Positions 1 to 6,691 of a stretch of 16,646 nucleotides of DNA are shown one piece after another. Every line of letters starts with the position of its first letter. The stretch's first letter is position 1. The notes below the pieces were generated by a model. The model saw only the letters and a program-made list of their open reading frames with translations. It ran no database searches and was not told the DNA's origin. A program made the position numbers and the translations under genes. This DNA is from Ancrocorticia sp052089425 (lineage in GTDB: Bacteria > Actinomycetota > Actinomycetes > Actinomycetales > Actinomycetaceae): contig NZ_JBQCZW010000039.1 in NCBI RefSeq assembly GCF_052089425.1, positions 1 to 16,646 on the forward strand, in the 5' to 3' direction.

Positions 1-196
1 TGGGGACACCACGAGGAATGCGGTGCCAGTGAATGCCTCGAAGAACGGTCGTGGTGGTGCGAGCACTGATATGGGGTGCCAGTATCGCCATACGTTTCAC
101 CATGGGTCACCAATAGCCCCCGAACGAACGCAACCACCACCCAAAGCAAGCGCTGGTGCGGACGGAAGGCCCCGCCGTCGTCGTCGGAAAAACCTA
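1..196. other. Gene-free left edge
   Basis: I see no credible gene in this stretch. Short open frames cross it on the plus strand, but they run antisense into the methyltransferase and have no family resemblance. It holds two copies of the 9-mer GGTGCCAGT (22-30 and 75-83) and one copy of a dispersed repeat (155-192) that ends just before the methyltransferase stop codon. The segment may be the 3' flank of a gene lying left of the window. Confidence 0.5.
155..192 (+). repeat. Dispersed GTCGTCGTC repeat, copy A
   Basis: GGTGCGGACGGA (155-166), seven variable bases, then GCCGTCGTCGTCGGAAAAA (174-192). The same 12-mer and 19-mer occur in the same order at 8167-8201 (copy B). Shorter relatives lie on the minus strand at 1480-1496 and around 3692-3739. 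It sits just outside the 3' end of a gene. I do not recognise the family; a terminator or a small structured RNA are the simplest readings. Confidence 0.5.
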
Positions 197-805
197 CTAA
201 GTTGGAATCAGTCGCCGCGCCACAATCGCGCCATGGGGACGGTGTTCAGGACTCGTGCGAGCGTGAGTTTCCAGAACTTCGAAACCTGCCCGTTCGAGCA
301 GACTCTTCATTGTGTTCACAGGGTAGAAGTAGGCGGTCACGACAGCATGCGGGAATGGCTCGACGCGGGGCCCTTCGAAGAATCCGAGGAGGAGCGTACC
401 GCCGGGGTGTAGGCAGCGTGCGAATTCGCGGAGGATGACGGGTAGCTGCTCCGGCTCCGAGTGAATCACGGAGTACCAGCTCAATATCCCGTCGAGTGAA
501 CCATCGCTGAGGCGTAGTGACGTGAAATCGCCAACGTGAAAGTGTGTTTCTGGAAATCGAGCCGCCGCGCTGTCAATGAATTCGGGTATGAGGTCGATAC
601 CTGTAACTTTTACACCCAGCGCGTGAAGGAAGGCCGTCCAGTGTCCTGGCCCGCAACCGGCGTCCACGGCGGGGCCGTCGAGCGTCGCTGCCCAGCTAGC
701 GATCGTGCGCCGATCCTCCTCGGCCATCGCATCAATCTCGCCCAGCAACGCCGTATATTCAACCGACCGCGCAGAGTAGGCGCTGCGTATCGTTTCAGCT
801 GTCAT
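197..805 (-). CDS. Class I SAM-dependent methyltransferase
   Basis: A 202-residue soluble protein with a complete Rossmann-type methyltransferase core. Motif I is VDAGCGPG at residues 47-54, the acidic end of strand 2 is Asp71 (GIDLIP), the adenine-contact acid is Asp93 (HVGDF), and the post-motif strand is LDGILSWYSVIH at about 104-115. A later PGGTLLLGFF segment is the usual strand-5 loop. These features match the methyltransf_11/25 group, which binds S-adenosylmethionine; the acceptor cannot be told from sequence. The ATG at 805 precedes TAETIRSAYS, a natural family N-terminus; GAGAGG lies about 15 nt upstream, which is far. It stands alone on the minus strand, upstream of where ispD might be expected. 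A small-molecule methyltransferase is most likely, but this is inference. Confidence 0.88.
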   Translation of the reverse strand: MTAETIRSAYSARSVEYTALLGEIDAMAEEDRRTIASWAATLDGPAVDAGCGPGHWTAFLHALGVKVTGIDLIPEFIDSAAARFPETHFHVGDFTSLRLSDGSLDGILSWYSVIHSEPEQLPVILREFARCLHPGGTLLLGFFEGPRVEPFPHAVVTAYFYPVNTMKSLLERAGFEVLETHARTSPEHRPHGAIVARRLIPT

Positions 806-872
806 CGATCGGCCACCGTGCCTCTCTTATGCGGTCGCCCTCCTTTTGTCACAGGCGGGAGTATCGGATCGT

Positions 873-1427
873 TTAACTTGCTCGGGTTCCGCGTGCAGGT
901 CCGAGTCTAGGTCCGCGCGCAGCTCCGCGTACAGGTCCGCGTCGTCCGTGTCGCGGGCAGGGTAAAACGAGCCGCGCAAGGACATGGGACAGGGCAGCGG
1001 ATGGCACGAGGAGCGCGGCACCTCTCGCATAATCACCGCTGTTCAAGGCGAATCCTTGCCGGTCAAGCTCGCGCCGGGCAAGAAATGCGCCCGGCCACAT
1101 CACAAGTACAGCTGACACGGCACCTGCCGTGTAACCGCGCTGCGCCGCGGACGCGAGCAGGTGAGTAGCTACATGGCCCTCGAGTCCGGCGACTACCGCA
1201 CGGTAGAGCGCAGAACCGCCCGCTGCCTTGCGCCCAGATCTACACCCGAACGATACGAGAACGCCCATCAGCCCCACCGCGAGCCACGATTGACGGTGGT
1301 CCATCCGCAGCGCCCCAATTCCAGTTCGCTGCGCCAATTTCTCGCAGGTTGCGGGGAAGGTTATCGCTTCTTCGACGTCATGAACTATCCACGCGATAAG
1401 TAGGGTAGCGGGCCCTTTGGATCTCAT
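873..1427 (-). CDS. HXXEE-domain membrane protein, probable 3' frameshift
   Basis: The N-terminal part resembles the small HXXEE family of unknown function: the signature HDVEEA (His16, Glu19, Glu20) lies in a hydrophobic stretch, followed by further hydrophobic segments at about 47-60, 95-116 and 136-151. From about residue 150 this frame turns into a Gly/Arg/Pro-rich tail with poor third-position GC. Over the same DNA the neighbouring frame (stop at 827-829) reads DTDDADLYAELRADLDSDL with codons ending mostly in G or C. I therefore infer that the true 3' end lies in that frame and that a one-base shift occurred near 970-1000, close to a TTTT run. It could be a sequencing error, a real mutation or frame slippage. 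No good ribosome-binding site precedes the ATG at 1427. Function unknown. Confidence 0.55.
   Translation of the reverse strand: MRSKGPATLLIAWIVHDVEEAITFPATCEKLAQRTGIGALRMDHRQSWLAVGLMGVLVSFGCRSGRKAAGGSALYRAVVAGLEGHVATHLLASAAQRGYTAGAVSAVLVMWPGAFLARRELDRQGFALNSGDYARGAALLVPSAALSHVLARLVLPCPRHGRRGPVRGAARGPRLGPARGTRAS
891..950. repeat. 12-bp tandem repeat, five degenerate units
   Basis: Five consecutive 12-bp units: GCGTGCAGGTCC, GAGTCTAGGTCC, GCGCGCAGCTCC, GCGTACAGGTCC, GCGTCGTCCGTG. The last is the weakest. On the minus strand they lie in the 3' part of the HXXEE gene and, in the better-coding frame, give a tetrapeptide pattern (DLYA, ELRA, DLDS, DLHA). Confidence 0.7.
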
Positions 1428-1479
1428 ACGGAGATTCTACTTTCTGGCGTTGCGCTGTGAAGTGAGGCGGAATAGTCGT

Positions 1480-1496
1480 CCTTTTCCGACGACGGC
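1480..1496 (-). repeat. Dispersed GTCGTC repeat, short copy D
   Basis: Reading the minus strand gives GCCGTCGTCGGAAAAGG, which is copies A and B less one GTC unit. It also forms a small hairpin with flanking DNA (GTCGTC 1475-1480 against GACGAC 1488-1493). It lies in the divergent intergenic space between the HXXEE gene and ispF. Confidence 0.35.
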
Positions 1497-1597
1497 GGAG
1501 CCCACGCCACGCCTTTGCCTCCGGTGAGCGGTGTTCCCAGAACGTTTCGAAGCTGGCCGAATCTGGCGGGCGGCGGTGCGCCTCGCAATGCCAAAGG

Positions 1598-1603
1598 TAG
1601 GAT
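1598..1603 (+). promoter_or_regulatory. -10 box of ispF, leaderless start
   Basis: TAGGAT ends 7 nt before the ATG at 1611, so the transcript should begin at or next to the start codon. No clear -35 is visible. Four other host genes in the window show the same arrangement. Confidence 0.6.
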
Positions 1604-1610
1604 AGCCCCC

Positions 1611-2090
1611 ATGGATATTCGGGTGGGTACGGGCGTTGATGTGCACGCTTTCAGTGATGATGAGGATCGTGTGCTCGCTCTGGCATGCCTTCAATGGCCG
1701 GGGGAGCGGGCGCTTGAAGGCCACTCGGATGCCGACGTTGCGGCGCACGCGGCGTGCGATGCGGTGCTGATCGCCAGCGGCGTCGGGGATCTAGGAACCG
1801 CGTTTGGCACGGATCGCCCGGAGTGGGCGGGAGCGTCCGGCGCCGAGCTTCTGGGCGAAGCAATCCGCATGGTTCGCGCCGAAGGATGGAGTATCTCCAA
1901 CATTTCGATTCAGATCATCGGCCAACGCCCGCGGTTCCTCCCGCGCAAAGCGGAGGCAGAAGCCACCATGACCGCGGTGGCCGGGGCTCCTGTGAGCATC
2001 AGCGCCACTACCACAGATCATCTCGGATTTACCGGGCGCAGCGAAGGGCTGGCCGCGATCGCCACGGCGCTCGTGACTCGCGCAGACTAA
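1611..2090 (+). CDS. ispF: 2-C-methyl-D-erythritol 2,4-cyclodiphosphate synthase
   Basis: IspF closes CDP-ME 2-phosphate to MEcPP, releasing CMP, in the MEP isoprenoid pathway; the cytosolic enzyme is a trimer. The 159-residue length is normal. The N-terminus MDIRVGTGVDVH carries metal ligands Asp10 and His12, LEGHSDADV gives His38, and the C-terminal SATTTDHLGFTGRSEG matches the family's TTT-x-LGFTGR-x-EG signature. The GDLGTAFGTDRPEW loop differs from the usual GDIGxHFPDTDP, so the substrate loop is divergent. I start at ATG 1611, because the open frame upstream encodes no family sequence and a -10 box lies 7 nt before this ATG. In many Actinobacteria ispF follows ispD and precedes cysS; here ispD is absent from the window and two minus-strand genes separate it from cysS. 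Confidence 0.95.
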   Translation: MDIRVGTGVDVHAFSDDEDRVLALACLQWPGERALEGHSDADVAAHAACDAVLIASGVGDLGTAFGTDRPEWAGASGAELLGEAIRMVRAEGWSISNISIQIIGQRPRFLPRKAEAEATMTAVAGAPVSISATTTDHLGFTGRSEGLAAIATALVTRAD

Positions 2091-2106
2091 GAGGGGCAGG
2101 CGAAGT

Positions 2107-2153
2107 GATGGGCCGAGCGGGTTGAGTGCGCCCAGCCGGTTGAGTGCCCCATC
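2107..2153. terminator. Possible bidirectional terminator between convergent genes
   Basis: ispF and the MFS gene converge here. GATGGG (2107-2112) can pair with CCCATC (2148-2153), enclosing two direct copies of GGTTGAGTGC (2119 and 2138 regions). There is no long T-run, so intrinsic termination is uncertain. Confidence 0.3.
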
Positions 2154-2159
2154 GCCCAC

Positions 2160-3572
2160 CTAAGCGCTTGCCCGTTTCTGCGCCTTGACCGGAATGAACG
2201 CTAACAGCCCAACCAGCAGCACCAGCACGATCCCGAGGATGCCGAAGTAGGCGGCGTCGGCGCGCGAGATCCCCAGCACGGCCGCACCTAGGGTGATGGA
2301 CGTGGAGTACATGAATGGCGAAAGGAAGGACACGGCGCGCCCGGTGGTGGCGTACAGGCCGAACAGTTCGCCTTCGGCCCCTTCTGGAGCGATGCGCGCG
2401 AGATAGGTGCGCGATGCGGATTGTGTTGGCCCCACGAACACGCACAGGATCAGGCCGAAGATCCAGAACATGGCGGTTGGGGTGAGCTGGATCGGTCCAA
2501 GGTTGATGCCAGCGTGCGCGAAGAAGATGATGAAGGCAACGGTCACCATGGTCCCCAAGCACAGAAGGATCACGGCGCGTGACCCTCGCGCATCATCGAG
2601 CCGTCCAAACACGATGGTCGCGATGCCCGCCACCACGTTGGCTGCGATCCCGAAGATCAACACTTGATCGGCCGCAAACCCGAAAGCCGCAGCCGCGAGA
2701 ACGCCTCCGAATGAGAACACTCCGGCCAGTCCGTCGCGGTAGATGGCGGAGGAAATGAGGAACCACACGACGGATCGGTCGGTGCGCCAGAACCGCACGA
2801 TGGACCGAATGACCTGCCGGTAGGCATCGATGATGCCGTGCGTTTGGTCCCCAGTGGGCGTGCGATCTTCGCCCTTGATCATGAGCGGGAGTGCGGACAG
2901 CAGGAACCAGAAGGCGGCGATCACCATGGATACGCGAATGTTCATGCCGGTTTCGCTGGTGACGCCAAACCATCCCACGTCGGGCGCTATGAAGCCCACG
3001 TATAGGATCGCCAGCAGCACGATTCCGCCCACATACCCCATGCCCCAGCCGAATCCGGACACGCGCCCCACGTTCTTCTTCGTGGAAATGTCTGAGACGG
3101 TGGAGTTGTATACCACGGAGCCGGTTTCGAAGATGATGTTGCCGAGCGCCAGCAGGATCAGCCCGAGCCACATGAATCCGCCGCCACCATCGGGCTCAAC
3201 GAAGAACAACAGCGCCACGATGATCACAACCCCCACGGTGGCCCATGTGAGCGTGGTGTTGCGCTTGCCTGTCCGATCGGTCCACTGGCCAACGGCCGGG
3301 GCGATGATCGCAACGAACAGCCCAGCGGCGGCTAGCACCCAGCCCAAATACGAGTTGGCGTCAGGCCCGAACAGGTCCGCATTTGTCAGATACGTGGCGA
3401 ACACGAAGGTGGTCACAACGGCATTAAACGCCGCCGATCCCCAGTCCCACATCGCCCATCGCCAGACCGCCGGGGTGAGGAAATTGCCCTGTTTCGCCGG
3501 TTGTGGCTTATCGAGTGGATCAAACTGAGGGGGCACCTCGGTCTCATCGTGGGTGGATGCGTCAGTGCTCAT
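2160..3572 (-). CDS. MFS transporter, Atg22/UMF1-like permease
   Basis: A 470-residue polytopic inner-membrane protein with about 12 hydrophobic segments. After a polar N-terminus, WRWAMWDWGSAAFNAVVTT matches the first-helix signature of the Atg22-like/UMF1 branch of the major facilitator superfamily (usual form YDWANSAF). The loop after helix 2 has GQWTDRTGKR, the MFS motif-A position. Members are thought to export amino acids or other small solutes; the substrate here cannot be predicted. I start at ATG 3572 (MSTDASTHDE) rather than the in-frame start at 3632, because TAGGCT lies exactly 7 nt upstream on the minus strand, giving a leaderless mRNA like its neighbours. It stands between ispF and cysS on the opposite strand, so it is probably a separate transcription unit. 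Confidence 0.88.
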   Translation of the reverse strand: MSTDASTHDETEVPPQFDPLDKPQPAKQGNFLTPAVWRWAMWDWGSAAFNAVVTTFVFATYLTNADLFGPDANSYLGWVLAAAGLFVAIIAPAVGQWTDRTGKRNTTLTWATVGVVIIVALLFFVEPDGGGGFMWLGLILLALGNIIFETGSVVYNSTVSDISTKKNVGRVSGFGWGMGYVGGIVLLAILYVGFIAPDVGWFGVTSETGMNIRVSMVIAAFWFLLSALPLMIKGEDRTPTGDQTHGIIDAYRQVIRSIVRFWRTDRSVVWFLISSAIYRDGLAGVFSFGGVLAAAAFGFAADQVLIFGIAANVVAGIATIVFGRLDDARGSRAVILLCLGTMVTVAFIIFFAHAGINLGPIQLTPTAMFWIFGLILCVFVGPTQSASRTYLARIAPEGAEGELFGLYATTGRAVSFLSPFMYSTSITLGAAVLGISRADAAYFGILGIVLVLLVGLLAFIPVKAQKRASA

Positions 3573-3579
3573 GGGCCAC

Positions 3580-3585
3580 AGCCTA
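3580..3585 (-). promoter_or_regulatory. -10 box of the MFS gene, leaderless start
   Basis: TAGGCT on the minus strand, 7 nt before the ATG at 3572. No convincing -35. This box decides the choice of start codon. Confidence 0.6.
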
Positions 3586-3673
3586 GCGCGTCCCTCCCAC
3601 ACTGCTTCGAGAACGCGGCGGCGCCGGCCCAAGAGGAACGGTGTGGAGTGGTCGGGGGAGGCCTAGTGGCCGG

Positions 3674-4099
3674 TTAGGGAGTTGAGGAGATCGACGACGA
3701 CGGTGCCTCCCGAACGTCCGGAACCACCCGTCGTCGTCGCCAAAGCCTTACCCAATCCGGGACGCACACGATCCCCCCGATGATCGCGCCAACCCATGCA
3801 GGTGGCATGTTCTTCGAGATGCCCACAACCATCGTCCAGAAGAACACTGTCAGAATCGTGAAGCCGATGAGGGCGAGAGGGTTTTCTCTCCAATCGTCCT
3901 CCGAATCCCCTGACTGGTTCTGATCGGGGCTGGTCCCTTTCGTAAAGAAGCCAACCCAACGTGGAATCAAGAAGAGGGCACCCAGCAGCGCGCCGATCCA
4001 CGCAGATATCGGCTGGCCGGTGATCTTGCCTAAAAGGACGGCGCCCACTAAAGCAGCCAACGCTGTATCTCTCAAAAGTTTGAAAAGTGGCATCGTCAT
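3674..4099 (-). CDS. Four-helix membrane protein with internal duplication
   Basis: A hypothetical membrane protein of 141 residues with four predicted helices in two hairpins. The second helix of each hairpin is a clear duplicate: SAWIGALLGALFLIPRWVGF against PAWVGAIIGGIVCVPDWVRL. Between the hairpins is an acidic, soluble linker (SPDQNQSGDSEDDW). The C-terminus has an Arg-rich stretch (RRRR) and then a Ser-rich tail. The open frame extends to a GTG at 4147, but ATG at 4099 or 4093 is preferred: GAGG lies 8 nt before 4093, and the membrane part starts there. I recognise no family. Its last 20 codons contain a 12-bp perfect inverted repeat. It may be transcribed together with the MFS gene, 101 nt downstream, although that gene has its own -10 box. 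Confidence 0.75.
   Translation of the reverse strand: MTMPLFKLLRDTALAALVGAVLLGKITGQPISAWIGALLGALFLIPRWVGFFTKGTSPDQNQSGDSEDDWRENPLALIGFTILTVFFWTMVVGISKNMPPAWVGAIIGGIVCVPDWVRLWRRRRVVPDVREAPSSSISSTP
3692..3739 (-). repeat. Perfect 12-bp inverted repeat, relative of the GTCGTCGTC repeat
   Basis: CGACGACGACGG (3692-3703) and CCGTCGTCGTCG (3728-3739) are exact reverse complements around a 24-nt loop. The loop read on the minus strand contains CGGACG, as do copies A and B. It lies inside the coding end of the membrane protein gene, where it encodes part of RRRRVV and part of SSSIS. It could act as a transcript-end hairpin but has no T-run. Confidence 0.5.
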
Positions 4100-4267
4100 G
4101 GCCTCGCTGTCTGATCGCCGTAGATCCGTTGAAAGAGAGTCTCTCACAGGTCAGGGGCGATCACATCCGACGAAAGTAGGAGTGGCTTCTCCTTCGGAAG
4201 GCGGGCATTCCGCGAAATGGTGATGAAACGGCGGCGTCCGAATAATGCCGCGGGTGGCCTCAGACGA

Positions 4268-4273
4268 TAGGCT
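4268..4273 (+). promoter_or_regulatory. -10 box of cysS, leaderless start
   Basis: TAGGCT, then 6 nt, then the GTG start of cysS at 4280. No Shine-Dalgarno sequence lies in the short space, which agrees with a leaderless message. Confidence 0.6.
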
Positions 4274-4279
4274 AAGGGC

Positions 4280-5707
4280 GTGAGCCTCACGATTTATGAT
4301 TCTGCCACGCGGACCCAACGCGAATTCGTTCCCTTAACACCGGGGAAGGTTGGCGTATACCTCTGCGGCGCCACCGTGCAGGGCGCGCCCCATATCGGGC
4401 ATATTCGCTCGGCTGTGGCCTTCGATGTGTTGGTACGGTGGCTGCGCCGTTCGGGCTATGAGGTCACGATGGTCCGCAACGTCACGGACATTGACGATAA
4501 AATCCTCGCCAAATCGGCAGAGGCCGGTCAGCCGTGGTGGGCGTGGGCCTACAGGTTTGAGCAGGAGTTCGCCAAGGCATACCGCACCCTCGGCCTCATC
4601 CCGCCAACCTATGAGCCGCGCGCAACCGGCCACATTCCCCAGATGATCTCTCTCATTCAGGAGATCATCGCGGCGGGTCACGCCTACGTGGGCGATCCCG
4701 GCAACGTGTACTTCGATGTGGCCTCCCTAAAGGATTACGGCTCGCTTACTCACCAGTTGGTCGCCAACATGGTGGTGGATGAAACTGACATGGAGTCGGA
4801 CAAGCGCAGCCCGCACGATTTTGCCTTGTGGAAGGCGCCCAAGCTAGGTGAGCCGGAAACGGCCGCATGGGATTCCCCGTGGGGCAAGGGCCGCCCGGGC
4901 TGGCACATTGAGTGCTCCGCGATGTCTGGCCGCTATCTGGGAGAGACTTTCGATATCCACGGCGGCGGTATCGATCTGCGCTTCCCGCATCACGAGAATG
5001 AGCAGGCACAGTCCCACGCCGCGGGCCGGGGCTTCGCCCGCTACTGGATGCACAACGCGTGGGTGACGATCGAGGGCGAGAAGATGAGCAAATCGCTCGG
5101 AAACTCCCTGATCGTGGAGAACATCATCAAGGATGTTCCCCCGGTGATCCTTCGCCTCGCGCTGGGCACGGTCCAATACCGTTCAACGGTGGCTTACTCG
5201 CCCGAAACGCTCACGGAGGCTGCGGCTGTGTGGGAGCGTCTCTCGGGCTTCGTGGAGCGCGCTGTCTCCGCTGTGGGAGAGATCCCTGAAGCAGAAATCG
5301 CCTCCATCACCGCCGCAGATCTCCCAGAAGATTTCGTTGCCGCAATGGACGATGATCTGAACGTGTCCGCTGCGCTCGCGGTGATTCACGAAACGGTGAC
5401 GGCCGGCAACAACGCCCTGTCCGCACGTGACGATCTGGCTACCACCACGGCCCAGCGCGAGGTGCGCGCCATGCTGGACGTACTCGGCCTTGATCCGCTG
5501 GCAGAACCGTGGCGCGGAACCGCCGCGACGGACAAGACTCACGATGCTCTGGATGCCTTGGTTACCAACGTTCTGGAGGATCGAGCAGCAGCTCGCGCAT
5601 CGAAGGATTGGGCGCGCGCTGATGCTCTGCGCGATTCCCTGCAAGCAGCCGGTATCGCCGTTGAAGATTCGGCAGAAGGTGCCAACTGGCACGTGGAGGG
5701 ACGTTAA
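4280..5707 (+). CDS. cysS: Cysteinyl-tRNA synthetase
   Basis: Class I synthetase charging tRNA-Cys with cysteine in the cytosol. Length 475 is normal. The HIGH motif is His38-Ile-Gly-His41. The KMSKS motif is residues 268-272. The four zinc ligands known from E. coli CysS are in place: Cys29, Cys212 (HIECSAM), His237 and Glu241 (FPHHENE). The zinc binds the cysteine thiol and explains why the enzyme needs no editing site. The GTG start at 4280 (MSLTIYDSATRTQREF) fits the family N-terminus and a -10 box. The TAA stop overlaps the rlmB start by 1 nt (TAATG), so the two are translationally coupled. The cysS-rlmB pair is the standard actinobacterial order. The actinobacterial paralogue MshC is ruled out by length and the intact C-terminal anticodon domain. 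Confidence 0.97.
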   Translation: MSLTIYDSATRTQREFVPLTPGKVGVYLCGATVQGAPHIGHIRSAVAFDVLVRWLRRSGYEVTMVRNVTDIDDKILAKSAEAGQPWWAWAYRFEQEFAKAYRTLGLIPPTYEPRATGHIPQMISLIQEIIAAGHAYVGDPGNVYFDVASLKDYGSLTHQLVANMVVDETDMESDKRSPHDFALWKAPKLGEPETAAWDSPWGKGRPGWHIECSAMSGRYLGETFDIHGGGIDLRFPHHENEQAQSHAAGRGFARYWMHNAWVTIEGEKMSKSLGNSLIVENIIKDVPPVILRLALGTVQYRSTVAYSPETLTEAAAVWERLSGFVERAVSAVGEIPEAEIASITAADLPEDFVAAMDDDLNVSAALAVIHETVTAGNNALSARDDLATTTAQREVRAMLDVLGLDPLAEPWRGTAATDKTHDALDALVTNVLEDRAAARASKDWARADALRDSLQAAGIAVEDSAEGANWHVEGR

Positions 5708-6678
5708 TGGCAGATAATCGTACAAGCCGCCCAAAAGGCAAGAAGGGCGCTCAGAAGGGCTCCGGCGGAAACAACCGGCGCAGGCTTGAGGGCAAGGGCC
5801 CCACGCCCAAGGCGGAAAACCGCACGTATCACCCTGCATATAAGAAGAAGCAGGCGGCCGAAAGCGCCAAGCGTGCAGCCGAATCCCGCGCCACCTCCCG
5901 TGCCCTGCGCCCCGGCCTCCAGCTTCCCGAGGGTCACGAGCTCATCGCCGGCCGCAACCCGGTGATCGAGGCCGTCCGCTCGGGAATCCCGCTTACCCGC
6001 GTATTCATGATCGGATCGGCTGTATCTGACGAACGTGTGGGAGAAGTGGTTCGCACGGCAACAGCCTTGGGCGCCCCACTCCTCGAGGTTTCGCGATCCG
6101 AGCTTGATCGCATGACGGATGAGGCCGTGCATCAAGGCGTAGCCATCGAGGTTCCGCCCTACACCTATGCCGCTCTAGATGATCTGGTCACTCGCGGCAA
6201 CGTGAGCGAGGCCCCGGGCCTCATCGTGGCGCTGGATTCGGTGACGGACCCGCACAACCTCGGTGCCGTCATGCGTTCGGCTAGCGCCTTCAGCGCGGAC
6301 GGTATCCTCATCCCGGAGCGCCGCTCGGCCGGAGTGAATGCCACCGTGTGGAAGGTATCCGCAGGCGCGGCCGCCCGCGTGCCGGTGGCGCGCGAAACCA
6401 ACTTGGTCCGCTCACTCGAATTCTTGAAGAAGGCGGGCTACTTCGTGGTGGGGCTGGACGGCGGCGGCGATACGGAGATCGGCGAGCTGACGGTGGCGGA
6501 CATGCCGCTCGTGCTGGTCACCGGTTCGGAAGGAAAGGGCCTTGCCCGCCTGACCCGCGAAACGTGCGATGTTATCGCCTCCATCCCGATCGCCCGCGAT
6601 CTTGAATCACTCAACGCGGCGGTAGCCACGGGAATAGCTCTTTACCAGATCGACATGCTGCGCAAGGCAGCAGAATAG
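5707..6678 (+). CDS. rlmB: 23S rRNA (guanosine-2'-O-)-methyltransferase RlmB
   Basis: SPOUT/TrmH-family methyltransferase that 2'-O-methylates G2251 of 23S rRNA, by family assignment. The 323-residue protein begins with about 75 Lys/Arg/Gly-rich, probably disordered residues likely to contact rRNA, as in actinobacterial homologues. The substrate-binding domain follows (about 78-160, starting ELIAGRNPVIEAVRSG). The knotted catalytic domain shows all three motifs: motif 1 DSVTDPHNLGAVMRSA with Asn184 and Arg190, motif 2 VTGSEGKGL with Glu275, and motif 3 SLNAAVATGIALY with Asn303. Its ATG overlaps the cysS stop. An unknown gene follows after 13 nt, so all three probably form one operon. TrmH paralogues with other targets cannot be excluded, but the gene order supports RlmB. 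Confidence 0.93.
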   Translation: MADNRTSRPKGKKGAQKGSGGNNRRRLEGKGPTPKAENRTYHPAYKKKQAAESAKRAAESRATSRALRPGLQLPEGHELIAGRNPVIEAVRSGIPLTRVFMIGSAVSDERVGEVVRTATALGAPLLEVSRSELDRMTDEAVHQGVAIEVPPYTYAALDDLVTRGNVSEAPGLIVALDSVTDPHNLGAVMRSASAFSADGILIPERRSAGVNATVWKVSAGAAARVPVARETNLVRSLEFLKKAGYFVVGLDGGGDTEIGELTVADMPLVLVTGSEGKGLARLTRETCDVIASIPIARDLESLNAAVATGIALYQIDMLRKAAE

Positions 6679-6691
6679 GAATCGAGGCATC

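Noticed and set aside
23..438. Two overlapping plus-strand open frames at the left edge
   Set aside because: They run antisense to the methyltransferase, overlap each other and show no family resemblance.
827..1036. Separate 69-residue minus-strand gene
   Set aside because: Its start lies inside the HXXEE gene and its tail is better explained as the frameshifted end of that gene.
1161..1403. Plus-strand 80-residue open frame
   Set aside because: It is antisense to the HXXEE gene, which carries the recognisable motif.
2830..3528. 232-residue plus-strand open frame
   Set aside because: It mirrors the MFS gene on the opposite strand; Met/Pro/Ser-rich noise is typical of such shadows.
5183..5839. 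218-residue minus-strand open frame across cysS and rlmB
   Set aside because: It is antisense to two certain genes and has no domain.
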